From assembly GCA_965279295.1 (NCBI GenBank), contig CBDIHQ010000012.1: DNA of 64,000 bases, one strand, 5' to 3'. Made by a program: the position numbers and the translations under genes. The notes beneath the pieces were generated by a model that was not told the origin of the DNA, searched no databases, and saw only the letters and a list, made by a program, of their open reading frames with translations. This document shows, piece after piece, positions 27,438-35,848 of the stretch. How positions within the stretch are numbered: position 1 is the first letter of the stretch; every line of letters starts with the position of its first letter. This stretch comes from Aquabacter sp965279295. GTDB taxonomy: Bacteria > Pseudomonadota > Alphaproteobacteria > Rhizobiales > Xanthobacteraceae.

Positions 27438-28775
27438 ATGAAGAAAATCCACCTGGCCTTCGACATGTCCTGGACCCAAGTGGAAACCCAATGGCGCCAG
27501 CCGGGTTCCTGGGTCGGCCCCGATTATCCCTCCATCGGACTGTTCGAGGATATGGCGCGCCTCGCCGAGCGCGGCGGGCTGGACATGATCTTCTTCGGGG
27601 ACGGCACCGGGGTTCCGGACACCTGGGGCGGCGGCATTGAGGATGCGGTGCGCTATGGCGTCGCCTGGCCACGGCTCGACATGAGTCCCTGGATCACCCT
27701 CATGTCGCGTGTGACCAGCCATGTCGGCTTCGGGCTCACCTACGCCTCCACCTTTATGCATCCCTTCTATACCGCGCGGCTGCTCAATTCCATGGACCAT
27801 GTCACCAATGGGCGCATGGCGTTCAACGTGGTCACGTCCCAGCGCCGCTCGGACTATGCCAATTACGGCTATGACGAACTGGTGGACCACAATTCCCGCT
27901 ACGACCGGCTGGAGGAATTCGTCGATGTCTGCCGGGCGCTGTGGGGGAGCCTGGATCCCGACGCCTTCATTTGGGACAGCGCCACCGGGCAGGTCGCCGA
28001 TCCGGCAAAGGTTCGGGCGATCAATCACGATGGGCGGTTCTTCAAGGTGAAGGGCCCGCTCAGCGTGCTGCCGTCGCCGCAGCGCCAGCCGGTGGTGCTC
28101 CAGGCCGGCGGCTCGCCGCGCGGCACCCGCGCAGCAGCCCATGTGGCCGACCATGTGTTTGGCCTCACCAAGTCCGTGCCCCTGATGCTACAGCAGCGCA
28201 ACGATCTCGACGCGGCGCTGCGCGCAGAGGGGCGCGACCCGGAGGAGGTGGGCATCCTCTGGTCGATGCGCGCCATCGTCGCGGACACGCAAGCCGAGGC
28301 GGAGGCGCTCCGGGAGAGGCTGATCGACGGCGTATCGCGCGAGGCGGTCGGGGTCTGGCTTTCGCACAACACCGGCTTCGACATGTCCACGCTGCCGCAA
28401 CGCTTCACCCTGTCCGAGCTTCAGGCTCGCATCACCGCGGCGAACGCTTCGCCCGTGGGCTTTGTCGCCCTCCTGGCGAAGGAATATGGCCAGGATACGG
28501 AAATCAGCCTGGATGATTTCTTCGAGCACGGCCTGCGCCACGCCACCGGCTACGCCGTCACCATGGCGGGCACCGCCACGCAGGTGGCGGACCGCATGGA
28601 GGAGATGTTCGAGGGGACGGGAAGCCGTGGCGGCTTCATGATCTCGATCTCGCAGGCGAGCCCGCGCGCGGTGCCCTACAACATCATCACCCAACTGGTT
28701 CCCGAGCTTCAGCGCCGGGGCCGCTACCGCACCGCTTATGAGGGGCGCACCCTGAAGGAAAATCTCGCGAGCTGA
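27438..28775 (+). CDS. FMN-dependent monooxygenase, NtaA/SnaA/DszA family
   Basis: Two-component flavin monooxygenase, 445 residues, of the bacterial-luciferase fold group acting on nitrilotriacetate, EDTA, sulfones and similar N or S compounds. Landmarks are LAFDMSWTQVETQWRQPGSW, RGGLDMIFFGDG, TYASTFMHPFYTARLLNSMDHVTNGRMAFNVVTS, YDRLEEFVDVCRALW, and PVVLQAGGSPRGTRAAAHVADHVF. It needs reduced FMN, supplied by the convergent flavin reductase gene next door. Operator O2 lies 92 bp upstream, and the ABC importer operon is divergent from it. The substrate is unknown. Confidence 0.9.
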   Translation: MKKIHLAFDMSWTQVETQWRQPGSWVGPDYPSIGLFEDMARLAERGGLDMIFFGDGTGVPDTWGGGIEDAVRYGVAWPRLDMSPWITLMSRVTSHVGFGLTYASTFMHPFYTARLLNSMDHVTNGRMAFNVVTSQRRSDYANYGYDELVDHNSRYDRLEEFVDVCRALWGSLDPDAFIWDSATGQVADPAKVRAINHDGRFFKVKGPLSVLPSPQRQPVVLQAGGSPRGTRAAAHVADHVFGLTKSVPLMLQQRNDLDAALRAEGRDPEEVGILWSMRAIVADTQAEAEALRERLIDGVSREAVGVWLSHNTGFDMSTLPQRFTLSELQARITAANASPVGFVALLAKEYGQDTEISLDDFFEHGLRHATGYAVTMAGTATQVADRMEEMFEGTGSRGGFMISISQASPRAVPYNIITQLVPELQRRGRYRTAYEGRTLKENLAS

Positions 28776-28781
28776 GGTGGG

Positions 28782-28808
28782 TGCCCGCCGCCTATCCGGC
28801 GGCGGGCA
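28782..28808. terminator. Bidirectional hairpin between convergent genes
   Basis: Perfect 11-bp arms (28782-28792 and 28798-28808) around TATCC, between the monooxygenase stop and the flavin reductase stop. It overlaps the last codons of the reductase. No U-tract on either side. Confidence 0.65.
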
Positions 28809-29283
28809 GCGCCTCGAAGCGGCCGTTGAAATACAGCAGCGGCGCGGTAGCGATCTCGTGCATCTGCATGTGCTGCACCTCGCCGATGAACACCGTGTGG
28901 GAGTGCACCTCCATGGTGGCCGTCACCGTGCAGTCGAAGCTGGCAAGCGCGCTCGGCAGCGCCGGTGCGCCGGTGGCGAGCGAAAGCCAGGGCTGATCCG
29001 CGAAGCGGGTCTCGCGCAGATGCGGCGAGGAAAAGCGGCGGGCGGTTTCGACATCACCATGGCTCAGCACGTTGACGCAGAACACGCCGGTGCGGCGGAT
29101 CACGTCGTGACTGTGGGCACTACGGTTGACGCATACGAGCAGTGTGGCATTGGGCTCGGCCGCCACCGAACTCACGGCTGTCGCCACAAAGCCGTGGGGA
29201 ACGCCATCTTCCACCGTGGTTATGATCGTGACGCTCGCCGCAAGCCGGCGCATGCCCTGCTTGTATTGCTCGGTGTCCACCAT
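28792..29283 (-). CDS. Flavin reductase (NtaB/RutF/HpaC-like)
   Basis: A 163-residue split-barrel flavin reductase that would supply FMNH2 to the monooxygenase. Landmarks are FRxxM-like YKQGMRRLAASVTIITT, HGFVATAVSSVAAEPNATLLVCVNRSAHSHD, GVFCVNVLS, and VHSHTVFIGEV. I start it at ATG 29283 with GGAAAGG eight bases upstream; an in-frame ATG at 29364 lacks a site. Its upstream region, with operator O3, is shared with the divergent lacI-type gene. Confidence 0.88.
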   Translation of the reverse strand: MVDTEQYKQGMRRLAASVTIITTVEDGVPHGFVATAVSSVAAEPNATLLVCVNRSAHSHDVIRRTGVFCVNVLSHGDVETARRFSSPHLRETRFADQPWLSLATGAPALPSALASFDCTVTATMEVHSHTVFIGEVQHMQMHEIATAPLLYFNGRFEALPAAG

Positions 29284-29380
29284 GAACGCGCCTTTCCGGG
29301 GAACCGACCCCGCACCCGGCGCCTCGCGGCGCAATAAGTGATAGAGACTAAAATGAGCCGCCATTGCTGTACAAGCTCAT

Positions 29381-29398
29381 TATGCATGCGTATGCAAT
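29381..29398. promoter_or_regulatory. LacI-type operator O3, flavin reductase/lacI intergenic region
   Basis: TATGCATGCGTATGCAAT matches O1 at 15 of 18 positions. It lies 98 bp before the flavin reductase ATG and 92 bp before the regulator ATG, so it could give autoregulation as well as control of the reductase. A half-site-like TGCATACG follows about 20 bp downstream (near 29418). Confidence 0.68.
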
Positions 29399-29489
29399 CA
29401 GAGTTGAGGGTATTTTGTGCATACGGGTTTTCTTCACTTGCTTTGTATGGCACCCCTCGTGAGGATCATACACCAATAGGTGTAGCGGG

Positions 29490-30527
29490 ATGAAGATGGC
29501 GAAGGCGGGTCGGCGGGGCGTGGGGCGGGTCACGGCGGAAGAGGTGGCGTTGCGCCTGGGGGTGTCGCAATCGACCATATCGCGGGCGTTCTCGTCCAGC
29601 GCCAGCATTTCCGAGGAGATGAGGAAGCGCGTGGCCGACGCCGCGCTGGAACTCGGCTACCAGCCGAACATGATCGCCCGCAGCCTGATCACCCGGCGCA
29701 CCGGCATGGTCGCCATCGTCATCGGCAATCTGGTTGACCCGTTCTACACCACCCTGCTGGACATCCTTACCGAGAGGCTTCAGGCCGCCGGCAAGCAGAC
29801 CCTTTTATTCTCTTCCTCACGGGAGGGCGGCCTTGATGATATCTTGCCGACGCTGCTCCAGTATCAGGTGGACGGCATCATCATCACGTCAGCGACCGTC
29901 ACGTCCGACATGGCGCGGGTCTGCGCCAAGCGCGAGACACCGGTGGTGCTGCTGAACCGCAACGTGCCGGGCCTGGATATCAGCGCGGTGTGCTGCGACA
30001 ACGTCCAGGGCGGCCGCGAGATGGCGCGCCATCTGGTGGAACTCGGGCACAAGCGGTTCGCCTTCGTCGTCGGCCAGCCCGACGCAAGCACCAGCCTGGA
30101 GCGCCAGCAGGGCTTCGTCGCGGGGCTGGCGCGGTTCGGTATCTCCTCCTGCAATATCGAGCAGGCCGGGGAATACAGCTATGAGGCGGGATATGCGGCG
30201 GCGCTGCGGCTCGCGGACAGTGGAAACCGTCCCGACGCGGTATTTTTCGCCAGCGATATCATGGCCATCGGCGGCATGGATGCTTTCCGCAGCCGTGGCC
30301 TTTCCATTCCGGGCGACATTTCGGTGGTGGGCTTCAACGACGTGCCGCTGGCGGCCTGGCCCACCTATTCCCTGACCACGGTCCGACATCCCTGGGAGCG
30401 GATGGCGGAGCGCGTCGTCGAATTGCTGGGTTTCGCCGAAGATGATGCCGGCCCGGCGCGCAAGGCGATGATGGAACTCATTCCCGGCGACCTCATCCTG
30501 CGCGCCTCCACCGGTCCCGCCCGGTAG
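29490..30527 (+). CDS. LacI-family transcriptional regulator
   Basis: A 345-residue repressor-type protein. The N-terminal HTH with hinge helix is at about residues 14-70 (VTAEEVALRLGVSQSTISRAFSSSASISEEMRKRV...LGYQPNMIARSL). It is followed by a periplasmic-binding-like effector domain (VAIVIGNLVDPFYTTLL, VCCDNVQGGREMARHLVELGHKRFAFV, DAVFFASDIMAIGGMDAFRSRGLSIPGDISVVGFNDVPLA). It is probably the controller of the liv operon, monooxygenase and reductase via operators O1-O3. Confidence 0.9.
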   Translation: MKMAKAGRRGVGRVTAEEVALRLGVSQSTISRAFSSSASISEEMRKRVADAALELGYQPNMIARSLITRRTGMVAIVIGNLVDPFYTTLLDILTERLQAAGKQTLLFSSSREGGLDDILPTLLQYQVDGIIITSATVTSDMARVCAKRETPVVLLNRNVPGLDISAVCCDNVQGGREMARHLVELGHKRFAFVVGQPDASTSLERQQGFVAGLARFGISSCNIEQAGEYSYEAGYAAALRLADSGNRPDAVFFASDIMAIGGMDAFRSRGLSIPGDISVVGFNDVPLAAWPTYSLTTVRHPWERMAERVVELLGFAEDDAGPARKAMMELIPGDLILRASTGPAR

Positions 30528-30546
30528 GGTACAGTCGCAACACATC

Positions 30547-30592
30547 GGGTGCGGACACGCGCCGCCTTGAAGGCCATCGCGCATCCGCACCC
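30547..30592. terminator. Inverted repeat between convergent lacI and ubiD genes
   Basis: GGGTGCGGA (30547-30555) pairs with TCCGCACCC (30584-30592), with further GC pairing possible inside. It lies between the stops of two convergent genes, so it is a candidate bidirectional terminator. No U-tract. Confidence 0.45.
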
Positions 30593-30616
30593 GCCAGTAT
30601 CGTTCGGTCCCTTGCT

Positions 30617-32257
30617 TCAGGCTGAGGGGGTGGAGCCTACGTGCCTCGGGTCGAAGTTCGACAGTGCGGCTGGCCTTGCCTCAAAGGCAAAGGGCCGGTC
30701 GGAGAGGGTGTAGCGATACCAAGGCGCGTCGTTCATCCGGCCGAGCTTGTGACGCAGGCTGCCGAACGCGCCATAGATCAGCGCATACGGCTGGCCATGG
30801 AAGTGCTTGAGGATGTCGAGCCAGGCGCGGGGCTCGGTATCGATGAAGGCCTCCATGTCCTTGGCGATCTCATCCTCGGTCATGGGCGTGAGGTTATCCG
30901 GCGGATCTCCGAGGTCCGTCACGGCGCTCTTGATGAATTCGTCCGGATTCCACCCCGCACCGAGCGGCTTGGTGCAGTCCATGCCGATCTTGGAGCACAC
31001 GCCTGGTTCAGCGCACTTCGGATCCACCGTCATGGTGTTGCAGTCTTTGATTATGATGGTGTCGCGATCCGGCATGTAGCGGAACGCCATCGCGGCGAGG
31101 ACGGCCTGGTCGTCCCAGATGTCCACGTCGTCGTTGAACACCATGGCGATCTTGGGCAGGCCCTGCTTTGAGCAGGTCAGCATGAGGCCGAGCGCCTGTT
31201 TGGCGTCGCCGGCACCCAGCGGCCGGATCTTGGCATAGGCGATGTTCGAGAGCCCGCCGGCCGGGCTGCGCACTTCCATGACATCAATGCCGGCGAGCCG
31301 CAGCGCGCCGTAGAGGTCCGCCTCGATGGCGGGCAATTGCAGCATGTTGTCGGTGTACCAGGGATGCATGCCGCCGATGGTGCAGTGCTGGTAGATGGGA
31401 TTCTTGCGGTACGTCATCGCCTTCACCTTGAGGCGATAATTGTGCTTCATCCCGCCGCCGTACATGCCGGTGAATTCGCCGTAGGGGCCTTCGTCGAAGT
31501 TCAGCCCTTCCAGCGCCATGAGTTCGCACTCAAGGACCAGTTCGGCATTGGCGGGCACCGCCACGTCAATGGTCTCGCATTTCACCATCTTCGCCGGCGC
31601 GCCGTAAAAGCCGCCGAGAACCTCGAAATCGTCGGTGTCGCCGGGGACGCCGACGAGGGCGGAAATCTTGTCCACCGTCGGGCCGCCGATCACCATGGCG
31701 ACTTCGAGATTTTGCCCCTTCGCGGCCGCCGCCATCGCATGAATGCGCTGGCGATGGGAGGTGCAGGTCATGTCCACCGACTTCTCGTTCTTCGAGCGGA
31801 ACATGGAGCGGTAGATGCCCCAGTCATAGACCCCGGTGTCGGGATGCTTGCTGATGAAGAGGTTGTCGTTGGTGTAGGCGTGGCCGTCGCGGTCGTGGTG
31901 CAGGAACAGCGGGAGGCGGGTTAGGTCGACATCCTCGCCCTTGAGGATCACCTCTTTGCACGGCGCCGTGTCCACAAGCTCCCACTTTGCGCGGGCCTTG
32001 GCTTTCTCGACCATCTTGCGTCCGGTCTGCGTCTTGTCGCATTCCATGGCCCAGGCATACATATCCTGGTTGGAATAGGCGTTGGCGAGGACCGAGAACT
32101 CGCAGTCCTTGATCTTCTCCATCAGGACGGCTTTGGTCGGATTGGCCTCGATCGTCTTGGGAATCTGATCGACGCGAATCTCATCCGTGATGCGGACGAG
32201 AAACCCGGCCGCGTCCATGGCCTGGACGAATTCGGGAAGCGACTGTTGGGAAGCCAT
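30617..32257 (-). CDS. UbiD-family prenylated-FMN decarboxylase, long form
   Basis: Reversible (de)carboxylase of aromatic or unsaturated acids that needs prenyl-FMN made by a UbiX protein, which is not encoded in this window. The 546-residue product is longer than a typical 450-500-residue UbiD. Active-site landmarks are DWGIYRSMFRS (arginine), VIGGPTVDKISALVGVP, and LNFDEGPYGEFTGMYGG (paired glutamates). A cysteine-rich stretch VDPKCAEPGVCSKIGMDCTKPLG replaces the usual plain segment near the C-terminus. It is preceded in the operon by an SRPBCC gene (22-bp gap). Confidence 0.88.
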   Translation of the reverse strand: MASQQSLPEFVQAMDAAGFLVRITDEIRVDQIPKTIEANPTKAVLMEKIKDCEFSVLANAYSNQDMYAWAMECDKTQTGRKMVEKAKARAKWELVDTAPCKEVILKGEDVDLTRLPLFLHHDRDGHAYTNDNLFISKHPDTGVYDWGIYRSMFRSKNEKSVDMTCTSHRQRIHAMAAAAKGQNLEVAMVIGGPTVDKISALVGVPGDTDDFEVLGGFYGAPAKMVKCETIDVAVPANAELVLECELMALEGLNFDEGPYGEFTGMYGGGMKHNYRLKVKAMTYRKNPIYQHCTIGGMHPWYTDNMLQLPAIEADLYGALRLAGIDVMEVRSPAGGLSNIAYAKIRPLGAGDAKQALGLMLTCSKQGLPKIAMVFNDDVDIWDDQAVLAAMAFRYMPDRDTIIIKDCNTMTVDPKCAEPGVCSKIGMDCTKPLGAGWNPDEFIKSAVTDLGDPPDNLTPMTEDEIAKDMEAFIDTEPRAWLDILKHFHGQPYALIYGAFGSLRHKLGRMNDAPWYRYTLSDRPFAFEARPAALSNFDPRHVGSTPSA

Positions 32258-32279
32258 GATGCTGATCCTTAAGTCGCAA

Positions 32280-32708
32280 TCAGGAAAAGGCGGGTTCAGA
32301 CACGCCGGATTCGACGTACTCGCGCAAATGATCCATCAGCGCGCCCCAGATGGTGTTGCACTTGATGAAGTTCGCCTCGTTGTGAGGCCAGCCGCCATGT
32401 GCCACCTGCACGCAGGTTCGCCCGTCCGCGCCGGGGGTCAACGTGAAGTCCGCGGTGGTGCCGACGGCATCTCCGGGCCCCTTCGTACAGGTCCAGCGTA
32501 TTTCCGCAGTATCATTTCGGTCGATCCGCCACGAAAATTCCGGCCGGTCAGTATATTTGAGAAGCCATTCGGTTCCGACTTCGCCGCTGCCCGATACGAG
32601 AGGGGTGTTCCAGCCTTGCAGTCCTTCGCGCGTGCTGAGCGCTTTCTGGATTTTTGCCGCGTCAGCCGAGATGTAAATCTCATGCTTCAAGGAATGTGCG
32701 CCAGCCAT
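32280..32708 (-). CDS. SRPBCC/AHSA1-like START-fold protein
   Basis: A 142-residue small-ligand-binding domain. The pattern MAGAHSLKHEIYISADAAKIQKALSTREGLQGWNT at the N-terminus and the central EFSWRIDRNDTAEIRWTC, then VQVAHGGWP, fit the AHSA1/polyketide-cyclase-like SRPBCC group. The ATG at 32708 follows GGGAGAAAACTG. It is the first gene of a two-gene operon with the long UbiD and may bind or deliver its hydrophobic substrate or product; that role is inferred. Confidence 0.75.
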   Translation of the reverse strand: MAGAHSLKHEIYISADAAKIQKALSTREGLQGWNTPLVSGSGEVGTEWLLKYTDRPEFSWRIDRNDTAEIRWTCTKGPGDAVGTTADFTLTPGADGRTCVQVAHGGWPHNEANFIKCNTIWGALMDHLREYVESGVSEPAFS

Positions 32709-32958
32709 CAGTTTTCTCCCAAGCCTCAGGGATAATGAGTCAAATGCCGAGCCTAATGCAAGCCTAGCAGAATCTGTGTCGGCCTCGCCGTCCCGCAGTT
32801 TCCGCAGGAAAAACTCAGAGGCGATGAACAAAACTGTTCAAACCCTCATGATAGCAACATTCATTTTTATGTCGCACTTCTTCTGAAGTGGCTCATTCAT
32901 CCAGCTTCTGCCGCGATGGCGGGTGTAAGTATTTGTGCGGCGCACAATGCCAGGTAGC

Positions 32959-34002
32959 TCAAGGCGCTCCGCCCACCTGTGGGGAAGGTGCCAGTTTGGT
33001 CAGGACGACGCGGCAGATCATGATCGTGGCGACGGCCACGACACTTCCCAGGCCTGCCTCGATCAGCCGCTCCACGAGCAAAGGCGTCCATGCAAGGCCG
33101 CGCCCGAGATTGCTCATGCCGATTGCCAGCGGTGAGATGAAGAGAAGCGCGATCGCATAATTGCGGACGACGAAAAGCTCCGCGACCCCCTGAAAAACCG
33201 TGATCAGCACGATCAGCGCAAAGACGCTCGGCTCTGTCGAGAACAGCAGAAAGGCAAGGCACACGCCCCCCAGGGTGCCGAGCACCAACTGGAAAGTCCG
33301 GCGGAAAATATCCGATGATGTGAGGGCCGGCATCAGCGCAGCGACCGTCACCGGCGACCAGAACGGATGGCCGATGTGTAGCGTCAGCGCGAGAAACCAA
33401 GCGCCCACCACGCCAATCGCGGCGGCGGCGATGATGACGATGTGCTGCCTCATGTCGAGTTTGGCAGCCCCGTCCGCCGCCCGCGTCTTGAGGTGGCGCA
33501 TGCGTGCGCGCGCATTCAGGGCGCTTTTGCCCCCCAGCAGAGTTAGCAGGATCGCGGTGCCCGCACCGCCGGCGCTCGCGGCGATGGCACTCCCAACCTG
33601 TTCCGGCTTCAACGGGATCTCGGCGACGACGAGGAAGGCCAGGACAAAGAAAATCTCGCCGCGCGGCACCCATCCCATGACGGTCCCGAGCGTGCCGGCA
33701 CCGATCACCACGGCCGCGAGCATGGTGCCGAGCAGCCAAGCCGGGCCCTGCGTCGCCGCATAGATCGCGCCCACCGCGATGGTGGCGACCATGCCGGCGC
33801 CGACGACCAGTTCCGTGTCAGCCCTGCGCTCGGCGGTCTCGCTGTGGCCATAGAGTGAGGTCAGTGCGCCGAAGGCGGCATAGACCGCGATATCGACGCG
33901 TCCGCAGGCAAACAGCACGAGCAGAGGCAGGCCGACGGAGGTGCCGACACGCAGCGCGGCCCGGACGTCCTGTGTCTTTACCTTGTCGGAAAAGCTGCGC
34001 AT
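32959..34002 (-). CDS. FUSC-family (aromatic-acid exporter-like) membrane protein
   Basis: A 347-residue integral membrane protein with two repeated groups of about five helices separated by a short basic loop (ARARMRHLKTRAADGAAKLDMRQH). FUSC proteins include the AaeB hydroxybenzoate efflux pump. Here only the membrane part is present, without the long cytoplasmic domain of AaeB. The start is ATG 34002 with CAGGTGG upstream; a GTG sits four codons earlier. It is divergent from the second ubiD gene, 37 bp away, suggesting export of the aromatic acid or phenol handled by the UbiD enzymes. Confidence 0.75.
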   Translation of the reverse strand: MRSFSDKVKTQDVRAALRVGTSVGLPLLVLFACGRVDIAVYAAFGALTSLYGHSETAERRADTELVVGAGMVATIAVGAIYAATQGPAWLLGTMLAAVVIGAGTLGTVMGWVPRGEIFFVLAFLVVAEIPLKPEQVGSAIAASAGGAGTAILLTLLGGKSALNARARMRHLKTRAADGAAKLDMRQHIVIIAAAAIGVVGAWFLALTLHIGHPFWSPVTVAALMPALTSSDIFRRTFQLVLGTLGGVCLAFLLFSTEPSVFALIVLITVFQGVAELFVVRNYAIALLFISPLAIGMSNLGRGLAWTPLLVERLIEAGLGSVVAVATIMICRVVLTKLAPSPQVGGAP

Positions 34003-34039
34003 TAATCGCACCACCTGCGGAAAAAAGGACGACGGGACA

Positions 34040-35395
34040 ATGCCCTATCAAGACCTGCGAGGCTTCCTTGAGGCTTTACGGCAATCCGGCGACCTCGTCG
34101 ACATCGCCAGACCCATCGCCCTGAAATACGACATCGCGAAAGCCCTCGCGAAAGCCAGTGCGGTCGATGGGCCTGCGCTCATGTTTCCGCAGAACGGCAC
34201 CGATTTCCCGCTTGTCGCCGGCCTCTACGGTTCCCGCCGCAGGGCGCTGGTTGCCTTCGAGGCGACTGAGGAAACCATTCATGCGCGCGTGACGAAGGGG
34301 ATCGACAACCCGATCGGTCCGGTCGATTTCGCAGGTCGGCCGCCGTGTCAGGACGTGGTCCTCACCGGCGACGACATTGATCTCACGAAGCTGCCGGTGC
34401 CCACCTACAGCCCCAAGGACGGCGGCCCCTACATCACGGCGGGTATCGTGGTGTCCGAGGACCCGGATACGGGAATCCCGGATATCGGAAACTATCGCTT
34501 CCAGCTCCATGGCCCGCAGGTACTCGGGCTGTTCTCGGCGTCCAATCACCGGTTCGGCAAGAACATCGCCAAAGCCCTTGAACGTAAGGTGCCGCTCCAT
34601 GGCGCGATCGTCATCGGCGTCGACCCAATGACGGTGTTTGCCTGCCAGGTGCAGTCGGGCGATACGACAAACGACTGGTTCGTTGCCGGTGGGTTACGCG
34701 GTGCGCCGGTCGAACTCGCGCAGGCGGTGAGCAATTCACTCAAGGTGCCGGCCTATGCGGAGTTCGTCATCGAGTTCGTCGTCGATGAGGACGACCAGCG
34801 CGTTGAGGGGCCGCTCGGCGAATATACCGGCTATTACACCCCCGCATCGCTCAAGCCGACCGCCAAGGTGACGGCCATCACCCATCGCAAGGATGCGATC
34901 TTCCAGGGCCTTCTGACCGGCAAGCCGATCACCGAAAACCACGTCCTGAAGCAGATCCCCTTTGAGGTGTCGATCCTGCGCCAGCTTAAGGCCCAGTTCC
35001 CGACGATCCGCGATATCTCGATCACCAGTTCCGGGGGGGTTCAGGTGTATGTCGTGATCGCCATGGTGCCGCGTTATGAGGGCGAGGCGCGCCACGCGAT
35101 CCTGGCGGCGATGGCCTGCAACCTTCATCCCAAATGGGTGATTGTGGTCGATCCGGACATCGACATCCGCACGTCCTCGGACGTCGAATGGGCCATGTCG
35201 TTCCGCGTGAAGCCGAATGTGGATGTCTTCGTGGTGGATCGCACCGCGACGGCGCCACTCGATCCCTATACCGACGGCGGCTATTCGTCCGCGGTCGGCA
35301 TCGATGCCACGCGGCCGTTCGGCGTCGAGTTTCCCGAGGTGTCGGAAGTTCCCGATTGGCGCGCGTTCGACCTGCCGGAAATCGACAAGCGCTGA
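34040..35395 (+). CDS. UbiD-family decarboxylase, second paralog
   Basis: A 451-residue UbiD-family enzyme that is clearly distinct in sequence from the long paralog. Landmarks are DLRGFLEALRQSGDLVDIARPI, DIGNYRFQLHGPQVLGLF (active-site arginine), AIVIGVDP, DQRVEGPLGEYTGYY (glutamates) and AVGIDATRPFGVEFPEV. It uses prenyl-FMN. The start is ATG 34040. It is divergent from the FUSC exporter. Two UbiD genes within 3.5 kb suggest two substrates, or a heteromeric or sequential system. Confidence 0.88.
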   Translation: MPYQDLRGFLEALRQSGDLVDIARPIALKYDIAKALAKASAVDGPALMFPQNGTDFPLVAGLYGSRRRALVAFEATEETIHARVTKGIDNPIGPVDFAGRPPCQDVVLTGDDIDLTKLPVPTYSPKDGGPYITAGIVVSEDPDTGIPDIGNYRFQLHGPQVLGLFSASNHRFGKNIAKALERKVPLHGAIVIGVDPMTVFACQVQSGDTTNDWFVAGGLRGAPVELAQAVSNSLKVPAYAEFVIEFVVDEDDQRVEGPLGEYTGYYTPASLKPTAKVTAITHRKDAIFQGLLTGKPITENHVLKQIPFEVSILRQLKAQFPTIRDISITSSGGVQVYVVIAMVPRYEGEARHAILAAMACNLHPKWVIVVDPDIDIRTSSDVEWAMSFRVKPNVDVFVVDRTATAPLDPYTDGGYSSAVGIDATRPFGVEFPEVSEVPDWRAFDLPEIDKR

Positions 35396-35405
35396 ACGTC
35401 GTATA

Positions 35406-35448
35406 GGTATCCCCTGGGTCTGGGTATCCCTGGTTCTGGGTATCCTGG
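35406..35448. repeat. Short imperfect tandem repeat
   Basis: Three imperfect units of 16-17 bp, each starting GGTATCC (35406, 35423, 35439), just after the second ubiD stop. TCTGGGTATCC is exact in two of them. No coding or regulatory role is evident. Confidence 0.5.
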
Positions 35449-35478
35449 CCTTCGTCGCGCTCACAGGCGCGACGAAGG
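35449..35478. terminator. Bidirectional hairpin between ubiD and the heme monooxygenase gene
   Basis: Perfect 12-bp arms CCTTCGTCGCGC (35449-35460) and GCGCGACGAAGG (35467-35478) with a 6-nt loop, between two convergent genes. No U-tract is evident. Confidence 0.7.
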
Positions 35479-35495
35479 AGCATGCCACTTAAAGT

Positions 35496-35816
35496 TCAGC
35501 TGGCAGGGTTCAGCGAGAGGACGGACTCGAACCCCTCGAATTCCGGCGGGCCGATATAGTTCACCTTGTTGGTGCCGGCGTTGCGGTGGGCGTCGCGGAA
35601 GGCTTCGGACTTGGTCCAATCCTCGAACGCTGACTTGTCCTTCCAGTGGGTGTGGGAGGAATAGAGCACATGGTCCTCCCGCACCGGTCCCTTCAGCAGA
35701 TTGAAGGCGACGAAGCCGGGAACGCTGAGGAGATAGCTGTCGCGCTCGCGCCAGACGCGCTCGAATTCGTCCTGGGACTCCGGCTTCACTTTGAAACGGT
35801 TCATTGCGATGTACAT
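35496..35816 (-). CDS. ABM-fold heme monooxygenase-like protein (IsdG type)
   Basis: A 106-residue antibiotic-biosynthesis-monooxygenase fold protein. Asn6 (MNRFKV), Trp58 (THWKD) and His77 (RDAHRN) fall close to the positions of Asn7, Trp66/67 and His76/77 in IsdG-like heme oxygenases. This supports a heme-degrading rather than a quinol role. It lies 32 bp after the TonB heme receptor and would free iron from imported heme. The start is ATG 35816 with AGGAAG upstream; an ATG at 35804 is also possible. No HmuS gene is present, so this may be the locus's heme-breaking enzyme. Confidence 0.8.
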   Translation of the reverse strand: MYIAMNRFKVKPESQDEFERVWRERDSYLLSVPGFVAFNLLKGPVREDHVLYSSHTHWKDKSAFEDWTKSEAFRDAHRNAGTNKVNYIGPPEFEGFESVLSLNPAS

Positions 35817-35848
35817 GGAGGCTGTCTTCCTAACGGATGGGTCCTGGC

